Assembly (NCBI RefSeq): GCF_002217655.1 | Contig: NZ_NEWK01000002.1 | Span: 1,489,164-1,553,163, forward strand | Length of the DNA: 64,000 nt | From: Geobacillus thermocatenulatus | GTDB lineage: Bacteria > Bacillota > Bacilli > Bacillales > Anoxybacillaceae | Direction: 5' to 3' | Shown: one piece after another, positions 35,155-43,849 of the stretch | Layout of the letters: the number at the start of each line of letters is the position of its first letter | How positions within the stretch are numbered: position 1 is the stretch's first letter | Position numbers and translations under genes: made by a program | Notes under the pieces: model-generated | Seen by the model: the letters and a program-made list of their open reading frames with translations, nothing else | Told to the model about the DNA's origin: nothing | Databases searched by the model: none

Positions 35155-35559
35155 TTACTCTTCCGCCTTTGCATCGTCTTTCGCCATCCCATCGGCAAAT
35201 TTGCGCATCCAATCTAACAGCGCCATTGCTTCCATCGTCCATAACCGGTAATCAGCGCTCGATAGGTTTACAACAACTTCGACGAATTCTTGATTTTTCA
35301 TCGAAAATTGATCAGGAAACTGTGTTTTCATCCATTTTGCAAGTGATTGATAAATCATCTTGTATTCCTTCCCTTTTTGAAAACAAAACGCCAATGCTTG
35401 TCCGAGACCGTTGACTTGAATTAAGGACGGCATTTTTTTAACGTAAGAACGATAGTTTTCGAAGCTTCCTCTCAATCGTTCTTTTGCCTGCTTCACTTCT
35501 TGAAACGCAAATGAGGCTCGCCCGTTTTCAATCCCCACACGCTTCACGTTTGTTTCCAT
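35155..35559 (-). CDS. cmr5: type III-B small subunit Cmr5
   Basis: The start is the ATG at 35557-35559 behind GGAGGAGGAG, giving 134 residues, the expected small all-helical protein. The C-terminal helix pair (YRLWTMEAMALLDWMRKFAD) is the best-conserved part of Cmr5, which lines the target-RNA channel of the complex. It lies 14 bp after cmr4 and 12 bp before cmr6. Confidence 0.9.
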   Translation of the reverse strand: METNVKRVGIENGRASFAFQEVKQAKERLRGSFENYRSYVKKMPSLIQVNGLGQALAFCFQKGKEYKMIYQSLAKWMKTQFPDQFSMKNQEFVEVVVNLSSADYRLWTMEAMALLDWMRKFADGMAKDDAKAEE

Positions 35560-35573
35560 GGCTCCTCCTCCGT

Positions 35574-36461
35574 TCACACCCAAATCGTTCTCATCATTCC
35601 GCGACCTAATGTACTGTTCCCGCCAAGCTGAAAGACGGATGGAAATTTGTTTTCATTCAGAAAGTACCGTTCAATATCCGCTGCCTTCTCAAGACCGTCT
35701 ATTCCGTCTCCCCGTACATCACCAATGTAGAGGAAACTGTAAAAAACTGTTTCTGGCGGAACATTTTCCTCATACCAAAGCGCACCGTTGTCAACGGTTC
35801 CTGTCTCCGGCGAAATGCGAATGCGCGCGTTAATTTCCGTCGACAGTTTGACGAAATCAGTGAAATCGTCGTCGGAGAGAACAACAAGTCGATCTACAAG
35901 TCGAAGGCGGCAATGCTCCCCAAGGAGGGCGGCAAGTTGTTCCGCCAGCTGTTTCGCTTCAGAAGAGACGGTGACCGAAAACGCATACTCCTCCAGCACA
36001 ATGCGTCCATTGACCGCCATCAACCGATCGGAGCTGACCGTGTTCGGTGCAGGCACCGGAAGAAGGGGAACTTCCTTCCCGATCGATTGCTGATGGACGC
36101 TCATTTCTTGATTCCACCGCTCAATCACACACGGGCACGTAATCCAAGCAAATACACCTCGAAGCGATTTAACCGGAAACAGCAAAACGCGTGCATCACT
36201 CAGAGCAATGGCGCTCGCTTGTGTGACGCTTTCCTGTCCTTTGTCCGCGCCGAAAATCAGTTCAAGCTTCTTCCTATCTTCAGGAAGCGACTCTGTCATA
36301 TGATACCGAAGCGCTCCTTTGAGCGAGGAGCTTTCGATTTTTGGAAATCCTGTATGCTTCTCCCGCTGGATAGGCAAGTCGACAAACCCAATCTCGCTCC
36401 CGCTCCCCGCATGGACAGACGTAATGGCATGCATAAGAAAAGGCCGTACGATCGAATACAT
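35574..36461 (-). CDS. cmr4: type III-B backbone RNase Cmr4
   Basis: The protein has 295 residues. The N-terminus HAGSGSEIGFVDLPIQREKH followed by TGFPKIESSSLKGALRYH is a classic Cmr4/RAMP signature. Asp28 in GFVDLPIQRE aligns with the catalytic Asp known from Pyrococcus Cmr4 (D26), so target-RNA cleavage at 6-nt intervals is expected. The C-terminal GGNSTLGRGMM is the RAMP glycine-rich loop. Start and stop overlap or abut its neighbours, within one operon. Confidence 0.95.
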   Translation of the reverse strand: MYSIVRPFLMHAITSVHAGSGSEIGFVDLPIQREKHTGFPKIESSSLKGALRYHMTESLPEDRKKLELIFGADKGQESVTQASAIALSDARVLLFPVKSLRGVFAWITCPCVIERWNQEMSVHQQSIGKEVPLLPVPAPNTVSSDRLMAVNGRIVLEEYAFSVTVSSEAKQLAEQLAALLGEHCRLRLVDRLVVLSDDDFTDFVKLSTEINARIRISPETGTVDNGALWYEENVPPETVFYSFLYIGDVRGDGIDGLEKAADIERYFLNENKFPSVFQLGGNSTLGRGMMRTIWV

Positions 36462-37591
36462 TACAACTCCTCCTCGCTTTCTTTTGCACTCGTGATCACC
36501 GCAAACCCAAACCCTTCCTCTGCTCCTTCATCAGTGAAATGAACACCGTCAAGGGCAGAAAAGACATGGGGCAAATCATCATCCCGCTCGATCTTCACAT
36601 AAATGACAGAACCCGCTGGAACCATCCATTTTCGCGGTTTTGGACGGTGTCGGACGATGTCCCATCCTCCGTACAACTCCGGTCGTCCGATGGAAGCGGC
36701 AAGCCATGTCACCACCGCTCCGTTCGGCCATGTCCACCGATCACCGTCCATCGCAATCGGACGAGAGCCGTTGGCGAAAATCGCAGGGGACAAAAAGATA
36801 ATCTTTGCCAGCCTCGTCCGCTCGATGTCTTGTTCAATCCTCTTTTTCTCGTCCGGATTCCATATACGAAGCGTTTCCGGCTGCTGGCGGACAGACCACG
36901 GCCGGTTTTCCCCGCCGATCCGAGCCCACTTGACATCAGAGAAATCCGGTCCATCACCGACGAAAGCGACAAGGGACGCCCCGTCTACAAAACGCCCTTT
37001 CGCCACCCGGTATAAAAGCCCCTTTTGGGCTGTTCGGCTGGACGTGTCGAGTTGAATTCCCACCTTATCTTCCCAAGCGATGAACGATGACAATGAACAA
37101 AGGGAAGAGATTGGCTTATTCTCCAGAAGCGCCTGCTTCCATTCCTCCATCGGGACGTAATAGTGCTGTGGACTTTTCGTTTTGTCGCGCCGTGAAGAAG
37201 CAAGTCGCCACATTGAAGAAGATGACGAAAGCTTCCGGTCTCGGACAAGCTGCAATGGATACGCTTTGAGCGATTTTTCCTCCTCTATGACTTGATAATC
37301 AAAGGGCAGGGGAAAGAACAAGACGTCTTCTTTCGCCAGCGTGCAATAATGGAGATAGAACTGCCCCCGCTCTGTCGGGGTGCCCATCCATCTCCTCACC
37401 TGTTCATCACTGCCCGTCGCAAAGTCGTCAAACGTGCTGTACGCATAAATGTACGCCGCCCGCAGCGCGCCGTAAATCGTATTCGGGCGCGGAGGGAATA
37501 TCGACTCCATCACCGTCGCCTCCCCCGCTTGCGTCGCATGATGGTTTTTAAAGAAAAACGTGTCTACCGGTGTCAAGACTAATTTTGTCAT
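36461..37591 (-). CDS. cmr3: type III-B RAMP protein Cmr3
   Basis: The protein has 376 residues. The opening LTPVDTFFFKNHHATQAGE and the segment FPPRPNTIYGALRAAYIY are typical of Cmr3, which binds the crRNA 5' handle next to Cas10. The glycine loop near the end reads DEGAEEGFGFAVI. It overlaps cmr2 by 4 bp at its start and touches cmr4 at its end. Confidence 0.93.
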   Translation of the reverse strand: MTKLVLTPVDTFFFKNHHATQAGEATVMESIFPPRPNTIYGALRAAYIYAYSTFDDFATGSDEQVRRWMGTPTERGQFYLHYCTLAKEDVLFFPLPFDYQVIEEEKSLKAYPLQLVRDRKLSSSSSMWRLASSRRDKTKSPQHYYVPMEEWKQALLENKPISSLCSLSSFIAWEDKVGIQLDTSSRTAQKGLLYRVAKGRFVDGASLVAFVGDGPDFSDVKWARIGGENRPWSVRQQPETLRIWNPDEKKRIEQDIERTRLAKIIFLSPAIFANGSRPIAMDGDRWTWPNGAVVTWLAASIGRPELYGGWDIVRHRPKPRKWMVPAGSVIYVKIERDDDLPHVFSALDGVHFTDEGAEEGFGFAVITSAKESEEEL

Positions 37592-39228
37592 TGCCCGTTC
37601 CCCTCGCTCCGTTTGAAAAAGGTCAATATCTTTAACAGATACAAAAAGTCATAGCCGCTGCGAACCGCTTCATGCAAAGACAAAAGAACTTGCGTGTGAT
37701 GGGCGATCTCTTGGACGCTCAGATGGCTTCCCTCTTTTACAGACCGCTTAAGCAAACGCCGAAGCTCTGTCGCGAGCATGTCGCCATTCTCCCATTTAAG
37801 ACAGTGCCGCTCATACAGCAGTGGGGCAAACGCGGAAGCGAAATGAAAAATAAAGTTCGGCGACAGGGATGTTTTCAACAGCTTAATCCATTGATCCAAC
37901 AATTGTGAAACCTTCTCTCCCCCAATCATCCATGGGAGAACCGCTTCCGAAATCTCACCAGAGCGGGTGTGAAGCGCTAAAGCAAGGGCGTCCTTTTGCT
38001 GCCCCGTCTTGTCGTTGGAATACTGTTTCGCCTTTTTCTCCAACGCTCTGACAGCGTTAAGAACGAGATGGAACGGCGACTTTTTGTGAGCGATGACCAC
38101 GCCAAACGAGGCGGTCGCTCCATGACCTAATCCTTTCCGTTCATCACCAAACGCCAATCGGAGCTCCTCAGCCGCTTTCAGCACCGTCTCGGTCGGCAAG
38201 AAGGCGAGAACATCATCGCCTCCTGCATAAACAAGCTTGCCGTGGCATTGTTCTTCGACAATTTGAGGAACGACTTCTTTCGCAAATCGCGCCAACTTTT
38301 GGCTCGTTTCGCTATACTCCTCTTTCCGCTCCCCGGAGAACCATTTCCCCATGTTGTCCCCATCCATCATGAGCACAGCGTAATAATCGCCCGCTCCGAT
38401 CTCGAGGACAGACGGAAACGACAAAACAGAAGCGCCAAACAAAGTGGAGAAATAATCGCGCGCCACCCGTTTGCCTAAGCAAATGCCGCATAAAAATTCG
38501 TTGTCCTTGATCCGTCCCGAGCGGCGGTCGTCTTCTTCCCCTTCGGCTCCTTGAAATTTCGCTGCACGTTGTTTCCAAAGATGAAGCGTTTTTCGTTTGA
38601 TGTCGCCGAAATGATCCGCTTCCTCAACCTTTGCGAGCCGCAGCGCTTCTCTTTCTTTGCAGACGGAACAAACAAGGCCGGATTGGGAAACGGGGATATA
38701 ATGTTTCTCGTTTTTCAACGCCCCCAACCGCCGCTCGGCCCGTTCCCGGACGGCTCGAAACGAATCAGACGACCCATACGGCTCAGCCACCCAGTATACT
38801 TCCAGAAACGACTGCACTTGTTGTTCAATCATCTCCTCAAGCTGCTCTCGCTCTTCATCATTTAGCCGAGGAAACACACGTTGAAGCGCTTGAAAGCAAA
38901 AGTCAAGAAATAGTTGGCGAACATCATGTTCCACTTCGCGCAGCCAACCGCCAACCTCCGCTTCTGTTCCCTCCATAACGGCCGTCACACGGTTCGGGAT
39001 GGACGCAATGCGAGCATCGCGCAAAGACGGCGACCGCAGCTCTTCCTTTGTGACGAGCGGATAGACGACTTCACAGTTGGCGTTTACTTGATACAATCGT
39101 TTGATCGCCTCTTTCACCAAATAGGACAAAATATAACTCCCGCTCCAAAAATCTTCTGTTTTTCGGGCCGAGGCGATAAACGACTGCACAGGTCCGACCG
39201 TAAAAATGACAACATAGCGATTGGTCAT
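37588..39228 (-). CDS. cmr2: Cas10 (Cmr2), HD-less
   Basis: The protein has 546 residues, short for Cmr2 (many have 700-900). It begins directly with the first palm-like domain (VIFTVGPVQSFIASARKTED); no HD nuclease domain precedes it. Two CxxC pairs (CSVCKE near 193 and CGICLG near 248) form a zinc site. The catalytic GGDD of the cyclase palm is in LVYAGGDDVLAFLPT near 335. The protein should therefore make cyclic oligoadenylates on target binding but lack Cas10 DNase activity. It agrees with the two CARF genes upstream in the same operon. Confidence 0.95.
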   Translation of the reverse strand: MTNRYVVIFTVGPVQSFIASARKTEDFWSGSYILSYLVKEAIKRLYQVNANCEVVYPLVTKEELRSPSLRDARIASIPNRVTAVMEGTEAEVGGWLREVEHDVRQLFLDFCFQALQRVFPRLNDEEREQLEEMIEQQVQSFLEVYWVAEPYGSSDSFRAVRERAERRLGALKNEKHYIPVSQSGLVCSVCKEREALRLAKVEEADHFGDIKRKTLHLWKQRAAKFQGAEGEEDDRRSGRIKDNEFLCGICLGKRVARDYFSTLFGASVLSFPSVLEIGAGDYYAVLMMDGDNMGKWFSGERKEEYSETSQKLARFAKEVVPQIVEEQCHGKLVYAGGDDVLAFLPTETVLKAAEELRLAFGDERKGLGHGATASFGVVIAHKKSPFHLVLNAVRALEKKAKQYSNDKTGQQKDALALALHTRSGEISEAVLPWMIGGEKVSQLLDQWIKLLKTSLSPNFIFHFASAFAPLLYERHCLKWENGDMLATELRRLLKRSVKEGSHLSVQEIAHHTQVLLSLHEAVRSGYDFLYLLKILTFFKRSEGNGQ

Positions 39229-40133
39229 ATCCTCACCCCAACAATTTCTAAAAACCGGTTTCGATCCCGCTCATAGCGCGGCTCTCTGTAGCACGAGTCA
39301 TGGTTTCTCACTTCTGTTACAATCGGGTAGTAGCGGCCTCCGATTTTCCTCACCGTGCACCATAGCGGGGAAGAAAGCTTTCCTTCTTTCCCTCTCATAT
39401 ATCCTAGGCTGCCATAACGATTCGCTTCATGCGATGCCCTGCCAAACACCTTCACCACTTCCGCCGCGCTCTCTTTTCCTTCTCCAACCCACACCGCGGA
39501 CAATACCGGATGAGGTGTTGCGATGTCTTCACGTCGTGCCACAAGGCGGCCGTGCGCCGCAAAGGAAAACGCATCCGCCGCCCCGATGCGTTCTAGCGTC
39601 ATACGCAAACTCTCACCGTATTCCTCAACGTTATCCCATTGATGCCCCGTCCATTGGACAGCTCCAAACCCGCGGCGCGACCGCTGTCCGAAGCTGGCGA
39701 GGTGAAGCATATATTGAAAGTGCCAATCATATTGCGCCAATCGCTCTTGATGACGCTTCCGCACCGAGAGCGTCACGGTCACCTCCCCGCCGGCAGGAAG
39801 CGCCGGAACAAACGTTGGAGACGTACGATGCGGCAAAATATTTTCTCTCATTGTCCCTTCCATCGCTCTTGCCAACGTGAGATGGACAGGCGATTGCTGC
39901 TTTGTTTTCCTCGTGCCGCCAAACCACTCTTCCTCCTTGGCAAGCAACTTTTCGTGATTAGGTTCATCCTGCAGCGTCCGCCACCAGTACCTCCATACCC
40001 CCCGCAACGACGGAAGGCGAAACTCCGCCTTCTCCCTCGGATCAGCGCCGTGAATGGCGGCCGGCGTCAAGAGAACAAGCGGATATAACGACTGAGCAAC
40101 AGCTGTTGCCCCGCTTTCCTGATAGGCCATCAC
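39225..40133 (-). CDS. cmr1: type III-B RAMP protein Cmr1
   Basis: The protein has 302 residues. The signature near the N-terminus, LTPAAIHGADPREKAEFRLP followed by SLRGVWRYWWRTLQ, is diagnostic of Cmr1. A conserved glycine-rich turn, SFGQRSRRGFGAV, lies in the middle (about 145-157). Cmr1 caps the 3' side of the Cmr complex. It overlaps the neighbouring genes by 4 bp at both ends. Confidence 0.93.
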   Translation of the reverse strand: MMAYQESGATAVAQSLYPLVLLTPAAIHGADPREKAEFRLPSLRGVWRYWWRTLQDEPNHEKLLAKEEEWFGGTRKTKQQSPVHLTLARAMEGTMRENILPHRTSPTFVPALPAGGEVTVTLSVRKRHQERLAQYDWHFQYMLHLASFGQRSRRGFGAVQWTGHQWDNVEEYGESLRMTLERIGAADAFSFAAHGRLVARREDIATPHPVLSAVWVGEGKESAAEVVKVFGRASHEANRYGSLGYMRGKEGKLSSPLWCTVRKIGGRYYPIVTEVRNHDSCYREPRYERDRNRFLEIVGVRI

Positions 40134-41476
40134 GCATTCTCCTTTGCGACTTGCATCGTTTTTGCGAGCGCTGACATACGTTCAAAAAACACTCCCAGCT
40201 CTCGGAACGACTGCTCCGCATCGGGCCAAAACTTTTCCGCCTTTAGCGGTTGCGGCCGCGCTCCAGCATGATTGATGTCATTGCGCCGCTCTTTAAGCAT
40301 GCTAAATGGTTTCAAATCCCCCTTATAAGGAGATAAGAAATCGATTATTTGTTCAACCAGTTCCACAGAACGAACGCGCCATTTCTCTTTCGGAATATCT
40401 CGCAATAAAATTTCAATGGCCGAATGAACATCGCCTCGAATTTTCTCATCCCGCAAATCAAACCCCAACACTCGGCAAACGGCTGTCACCGCATTTTCCT
40501 CCAACATCGTCAGCGCCTGCTGAATCAATCCGTGGTCCAAGCACCAACGCACGGCTTTCCAGCTGTTCATGATCGGGTCATCATCAAACATCGCATACTT
40601 TTTCTCCATCACATCCAACAATGGGACAAGCGGTTTAATCGCTTCCACCGATGAGGACCGAACACGGGCGAGCTGTTCATGAAATTTCTGCACTTCCTCA
40701 TCGATTTGCAAGCTTCGGCACGTGCGGAACACTTTTTCCGTCTGATCAAGCCGCTTCGTCAACTGATTTAATTCTTTTACTTCGTTTCGCATCGTCTGGG
40801 TCGAAGACGGATTGCGGAACACTGCGCTGTTTTCTTTCGCGGTTAGCGTCTGGATGATGGAGGCATCCCCCGTGCGCAAAAATTGATCGACCCCGTTCGT
40901 CCAATCGAGCAGCCTCGCCATGCTTGTCAAGTCGACAATCGGCGCTACTCTCTGTTCCGCTGGCATCTGCTCGACATCAACAGGGCGGCCAAGCACCTCA
41001 AACCAGCCATAGACGATCGCCCCAATGTCTGCCTGTTTCACCAAACGGGCGTAATTCAATGCAATGAGCGCCACAAACGGAATGGAGCGAAAACTATGGG
41101 TAATGTCGAAATAAATCGTATCCCCTTCCTCGATTTCACCCATAATGCGGTCAAACAGCCGCCAATTCGACTGCTCGTCTTGGCCGCTTTCAATCTCGAC
41201 GATTTTCACGTTAGCTTCCGGCGCAATGCGGCGAAACGCTGTATCAATCCCTTCGAGGAGCTTGTCCCCTTTTTTTCGATCTTGCCCATTTCGATCCCGG
41301 GCTTCTTTCGTCGCGAACACGACGACATCCATCGGTTCATCTCCACGAAACAACTCATAGACCGCGGTTTGGATAAAGCGGGTATACGAAGACGTGACGC
41401 CCCCGTACGTGTAATAACAATACTCATAATCGCTCAGCCCAAGAAAAGACAACAGCACCCTTCTTCCCATGTTCAT
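40130..41476 (-). CDS. csx1: Csx1/Csx2-type CARF-HEPN ribonuclease
   Basis: The protein has 448 residues. The N-terminal CARF domain (about 1-170) includes SFLGLSDYEYCYYTYGG and TIYFDITHSFRSIPFVALIA, the TIGR02221-like pattern. A long helical linker (LNQLTKRLDQTEKVFRTCRS) leads to a C-terminal HEPN domain with the RX4H active-site motif RNDINH near residue 398. Such proteins are RNases switched on by cyclic oligoadenylate made by Cas10, giving collateral RNA degradation during infection. The start overlaps the upstream CARF gene (ATGA). Confidence 0.92.
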   Translation of the reverse strand: MNMGRRVLLSFLGLSDYEYCYYTYGGVTSSYTRFIQTAVYELFRGDEPMDVVVFATKEARDRNGQDRKKGDKLLEGIDTAFRRIAPEANVKIVEIESGQDEQSNWRLFDRIMGEIEEGDTIYFDITHSFRSIPFVALIALNYARLVKQADIGAIVYGWFEVLGRPVDVEQMPAEQRVAPIVDLTSMARLLDWTNGVDQFLRTGDASIIQTLTAKENSAVFRNPSSTQTMRNEVKELNQLTKRLDQTEKVFRTCRSLQIDEEVQKFHEQLARVRSSSVEAIKPLVPLLDVMEKKYAMFDDDPIMNSWKAVRWCLDHGLIQQALTMLEENAVTAVCRVLGFDLRDEKIRGDVHSAIEILLRDIPKEKWRVRSVELVEQIIDFLSPYKGDLKPFSMLKERRNDINHAGARPQPLKAEKFWPDAEQSFRELGVFFERMSALAKTMQVAKENA

Positions 41477-42672
41477 CTCCCCACTCCGGCCAATTGTTTC
41501 GTAATATCCACAAAGTCAGAATCCTCTTCATAAATCCCTTTTCCTCTTTCCGCCTCCCGCTCGTATCGGTTATGATCCAGCCATAAATAGTTGGCGTACA
41601 AGCAGTCTTCCTTTTCGTCATATCGGTAAGCGAGACGGAACGCCGTTTGCCCGTTGCTGGCTCCTTTGTACAAATGATATTTCACTTTTCGGGCATCAAT
41701 CGCTTTGAATGACTTTTCGTGATACAAAACCGCAACGTCTCCTTCTTGATGCTTCAGCTTCTTTACCAGTTCGCGCATTTGTTGGTGCACAAACAGCGAC
41801 TGGTGATGATTGTGTTGCAGCATATTGGCCACTTGTTTAGACACAAAGTACGTGGTCGCAAACAAATGTTTATATTTTTCATGTTCAAACAAAAATTGTC
41901 CAAATGCACTTAAATACACAAGCCCATCCTCTTGCTGGAACAAAAACGGATATTGAAGAATGCATTGTTTTTCGTGATAAGAAAGCGAAGCTGAATCCAC
42001 CATGTCTTTTTGGCATTTCCGCAACAGATCAAAGTGGTCATGAACAAATTGCTCATCAATATGTATAGGCACAGGGGGAATCTCATGCAACACTTGTCCA
42101 TCTTCATGCATATAAGCCGTCGGGTAATGCAAAAATGCGCCGACGATGTAGCCAAGCGATGTCATCACTTTATACCCGCCGATTGGGGCGAAACAAGTTG
42201 TCGACGGTTCTCCGCACGAAAGGGCATCGGCCACCGTCTTCATATATTCCCCGAGCGTCTCCTGCATCCGCCTCGGGTTATTCACATCCACATCCACGTA
42301 CATGATGCGGACATTTGCTTGAAAATCTTTCTCAAGCAACCTCGTCAACATCGCTTCTACAATCCATCCGCCGACCGTTTCTGTCACAATAAGGACAACC
42401 GTCGGCCTCTCGGCCAGCTTCCCTTGTCTGCGAAGTTCATACATCATCGAATATTCTGCAGACACACGATTCGGGTTCTGGGCAACCTCATGAGCAAACT
42501 GCCAAGCATGGCGAATCCATTGATCAATTTTCCTTTTTTTCTCCTCATCAATATTCACCGCATTCAGCCAAGGCCGGATCTCCCCCATAATCTCATCACG
42601 ATTCATAGAAAAAACGTTTTCGCTCTTGTTTAGCAGTGATACGCCACACGTAATCACAATATGATGATACAA
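41473..42672 (-). CDS. CARF effector, candidate CARF-RelE (Cami1-like)
   Basis: A TTG at 42672 follows GGGAGAGGTG; 399 residues. The N-terminal CARF domain (about 1-185) opens with IVITCGVSLLNKSENVFSM and contains VLIVTETVGGWIVEAML and FAPIGGYKVMTSLGYIVGAF, as in the APE2256/TIGR02619 group. A middle region (about 200-300) looks winged-helix-like. The last 100 residues (VLYHEKSFKAIDARKVKYHL, then YKGASNGQTAFRLAYRYDEK and ANYLWLDHNRYERE) have the strand pattern of a RelE-type mRNA interferase. CARF-RelE fusions (Cami1) are ribosome-dependent RNases activated by cyclic tetra-adenylate. The CARF call is strong; the RelE call is my inference. It is the first gene of the III-B operon. Confidence 0.8.
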   Translation of the reverse strand: MYHHIVITCGVSLLNKSENVFSMNRDEIMGEIRPWLNAVNIDEEKKRKIDQWIRHAWQFAHEVAQNPNRVSAEYSMMYELRRQGKLAERPTVVLIVTETVGGWIVEAMLTRLLEKDFQANVRIMYVDVDVNNPRRMQETLGEYMKTVADALSCGEPSTTCFAPIGGYKVMTSLGYIVGAFLHYPTAYMHEDGQVLHEIPPVPIHIDEQFVHDHFDLLRKCQKDMVDSASLSYHEKQCILQYPFLFQQEDGLVYLSAFGQFLFEHEKYKHLFATTYFVSKQVANMLQHNHHQSLFVHQQMRELVKKLKHQEGDVAVLYHEKSFKAIDARKVKYHLYKGASNGQTAFRLAYRYDEKEDCLYANYLWLDHNRYEREAERGKGIYEEDSDFVDITKQLAGVGR

Positions 42673-43006
42673 TCCTTACACCTCTCCCTATTCATGTAAT
42701 GTTAGGAAGATATATCTATATCAATATATAAATTATACCGATTATTCTAATAAAAGGGAAGTTTTTTATCCTTTTAGATACTAAAGGACTGCGAAAAACT
42801 GCTCATCTCCAGTCTTTTTTAATTGGAAAATCCCTACAAAACAATCTTCCTTTTCTGATAAAATGCATCCATTCTGCGCTTTGTCCCTGCTCCCTGGGCG
42901 ATTACCATCAAAATGGCCCACAAGAACAACGGGTCGTTAGACGGAAAAGGGGCAAATCGGCCTGTTTGGCGTCCTATGCTTCTCTGTTTCACTTACTGTA
43001 GATCTT
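42673..43006. other. intergenic region upstream of the III-B operon
   Basis: No gene is seen here. A TATAAT on the minus strand (42737-42732) lies about 60 bp before the first III-B start and could be its -10, but I find no convincing -35. Confidence 0.4.
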
Positions 43007-43462
43007 ACATTTCGCACCCTCTCGACCAAAATCGAAGAATTGTTGATCTCCATGTCGAATAAACCTTGCAACACAAGGAACGCAAAGGAGTTTTCCCATC
43101 ATGGACGTTCGAATTCGTGCGATTGGCGTCCGATCATCACACCCGAACGCCCACTAAAGGGCGCAGGAGGCCGGAAGCTGACTCAACCGACCGAGCAAGC
43201 GATTTTTCAGTTGTTCTGGTATGTGAAAGTCGTTCTATTGGAGCTGCCAGATGGACAAATCCAACGCGCGTTCGGGAAACCGCTCGCCTCTGATCAGCGA
43301 AGATTTTGCAGGGGGGCATGGATGAGAGTATTTACGTGTAACGTCATACGGAACAATCCGTGGTGGTAAAAAAAGGATTTTCATCGCCAGTCTTGTTGGT
43401 CGAAACGTTATTCTAAAAAACGAAATAAAAAATTCTCTCAGCCCTGTTAGGGTGCGAAATGT
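43007..43462. mobile_element. IS relic, copy 2, with perfect 14-bp ends
   Basis: ACATTTCGCACCCT (43007-43020) and its exact complement AGGGTGCGAAATGT (43449-43462) bound 456 bp. Inside is a broken transposase-like frame beginning MDVRIRAIGVRS at 43102, interrupted by stops and frameshifts. It shares both ends and internal blocks with the relic at 17476. It separates the III-B operon from array 2. Confidence 0.7.
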
Positions 43463-43486
43463 GAGTTGTACGTTGCTTATATTGTA

Positions 43487-43648
43487 GTTTCAATCCCTCA
43501 TAGGTACGATAAACACCAAAAAGCCCACATGATCCACCTGATCATGTGGGGTTTCAATCCCTTATAGGTACGATAAAAACTCAATAAAGATATTGATTTT
43601 TTCTCCATCTCCCTCAATGTTTCAATCCCTCATAGGTACGATAAAAAT
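43487..43648 (-). CRISPR. CRISPR array 2 (three repeats, two spacers)
   Basis: Repeats lie at 43487-43516, 43551-43580 and 43619-43648, each with one difference from the array-1 consensus. Spacers are 43517-43550 (34 bp) and 43581-43618 (38 bp). The leader-distal spacer is a perfect terminator hairpin in the transcribed direction. The array lies downstream of cas3 and its leader. Confidence 0.93.
43523..43550 (-). terminator. terminator-like spacer inside array 2
   Basis: On the minus strand CCCACATGATC (43550-43540) and GATCATGTGGG (43534-43524) form a perfect 11-bp stem with a 5-base loop, followed by CTTTTTGG. This is within a spacer-length segment between two repeats and in the direction of array transcription. 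Confidence 0.7.
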
Positions 43649-43761
43649 CCCAACCATGCGCATCAAATCAAGCTTTTTCCCTTTGGGTTGTTTCTAGAAT
43701 ATCACGTTTCAAAAATTCTGTCAATACAGCCTCAGCCGTGATGGCTGTAGGATTTCGGCAC
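43649..43761 (-). promoter_or_regulatory. leader of array 2 with sigma-A promoter
   Basis: It is almost the same sequence as the array-1 leader. TTGACA (43724-43719) and TATTCT (43701-43696) are 17 bp apart on the minus strand. Confidence 0.85.
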
Positions 43762-43819
43762 AAAAAAACATTGTCGTCGATCCCCCGAGGTTTTTGCGCG
43801 ATTGGAGGTCGACAACAAT
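43761..43819 (-). terminator. terminator of the type I-B cas operon
   Basis: The hairpin with arms ATTGTTGTCGACCTCC and CCCCCGATCGACGACAAT is slightly decayed compared with array 1 and is followed by GTTTTTTTG on the minus strand. It starts about 30 bp after the cas3 stop. Confidence 0.75.
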
Positions 43820-43849
43820 AAGACAACTTTTAAATCATTACCTTCTCCC

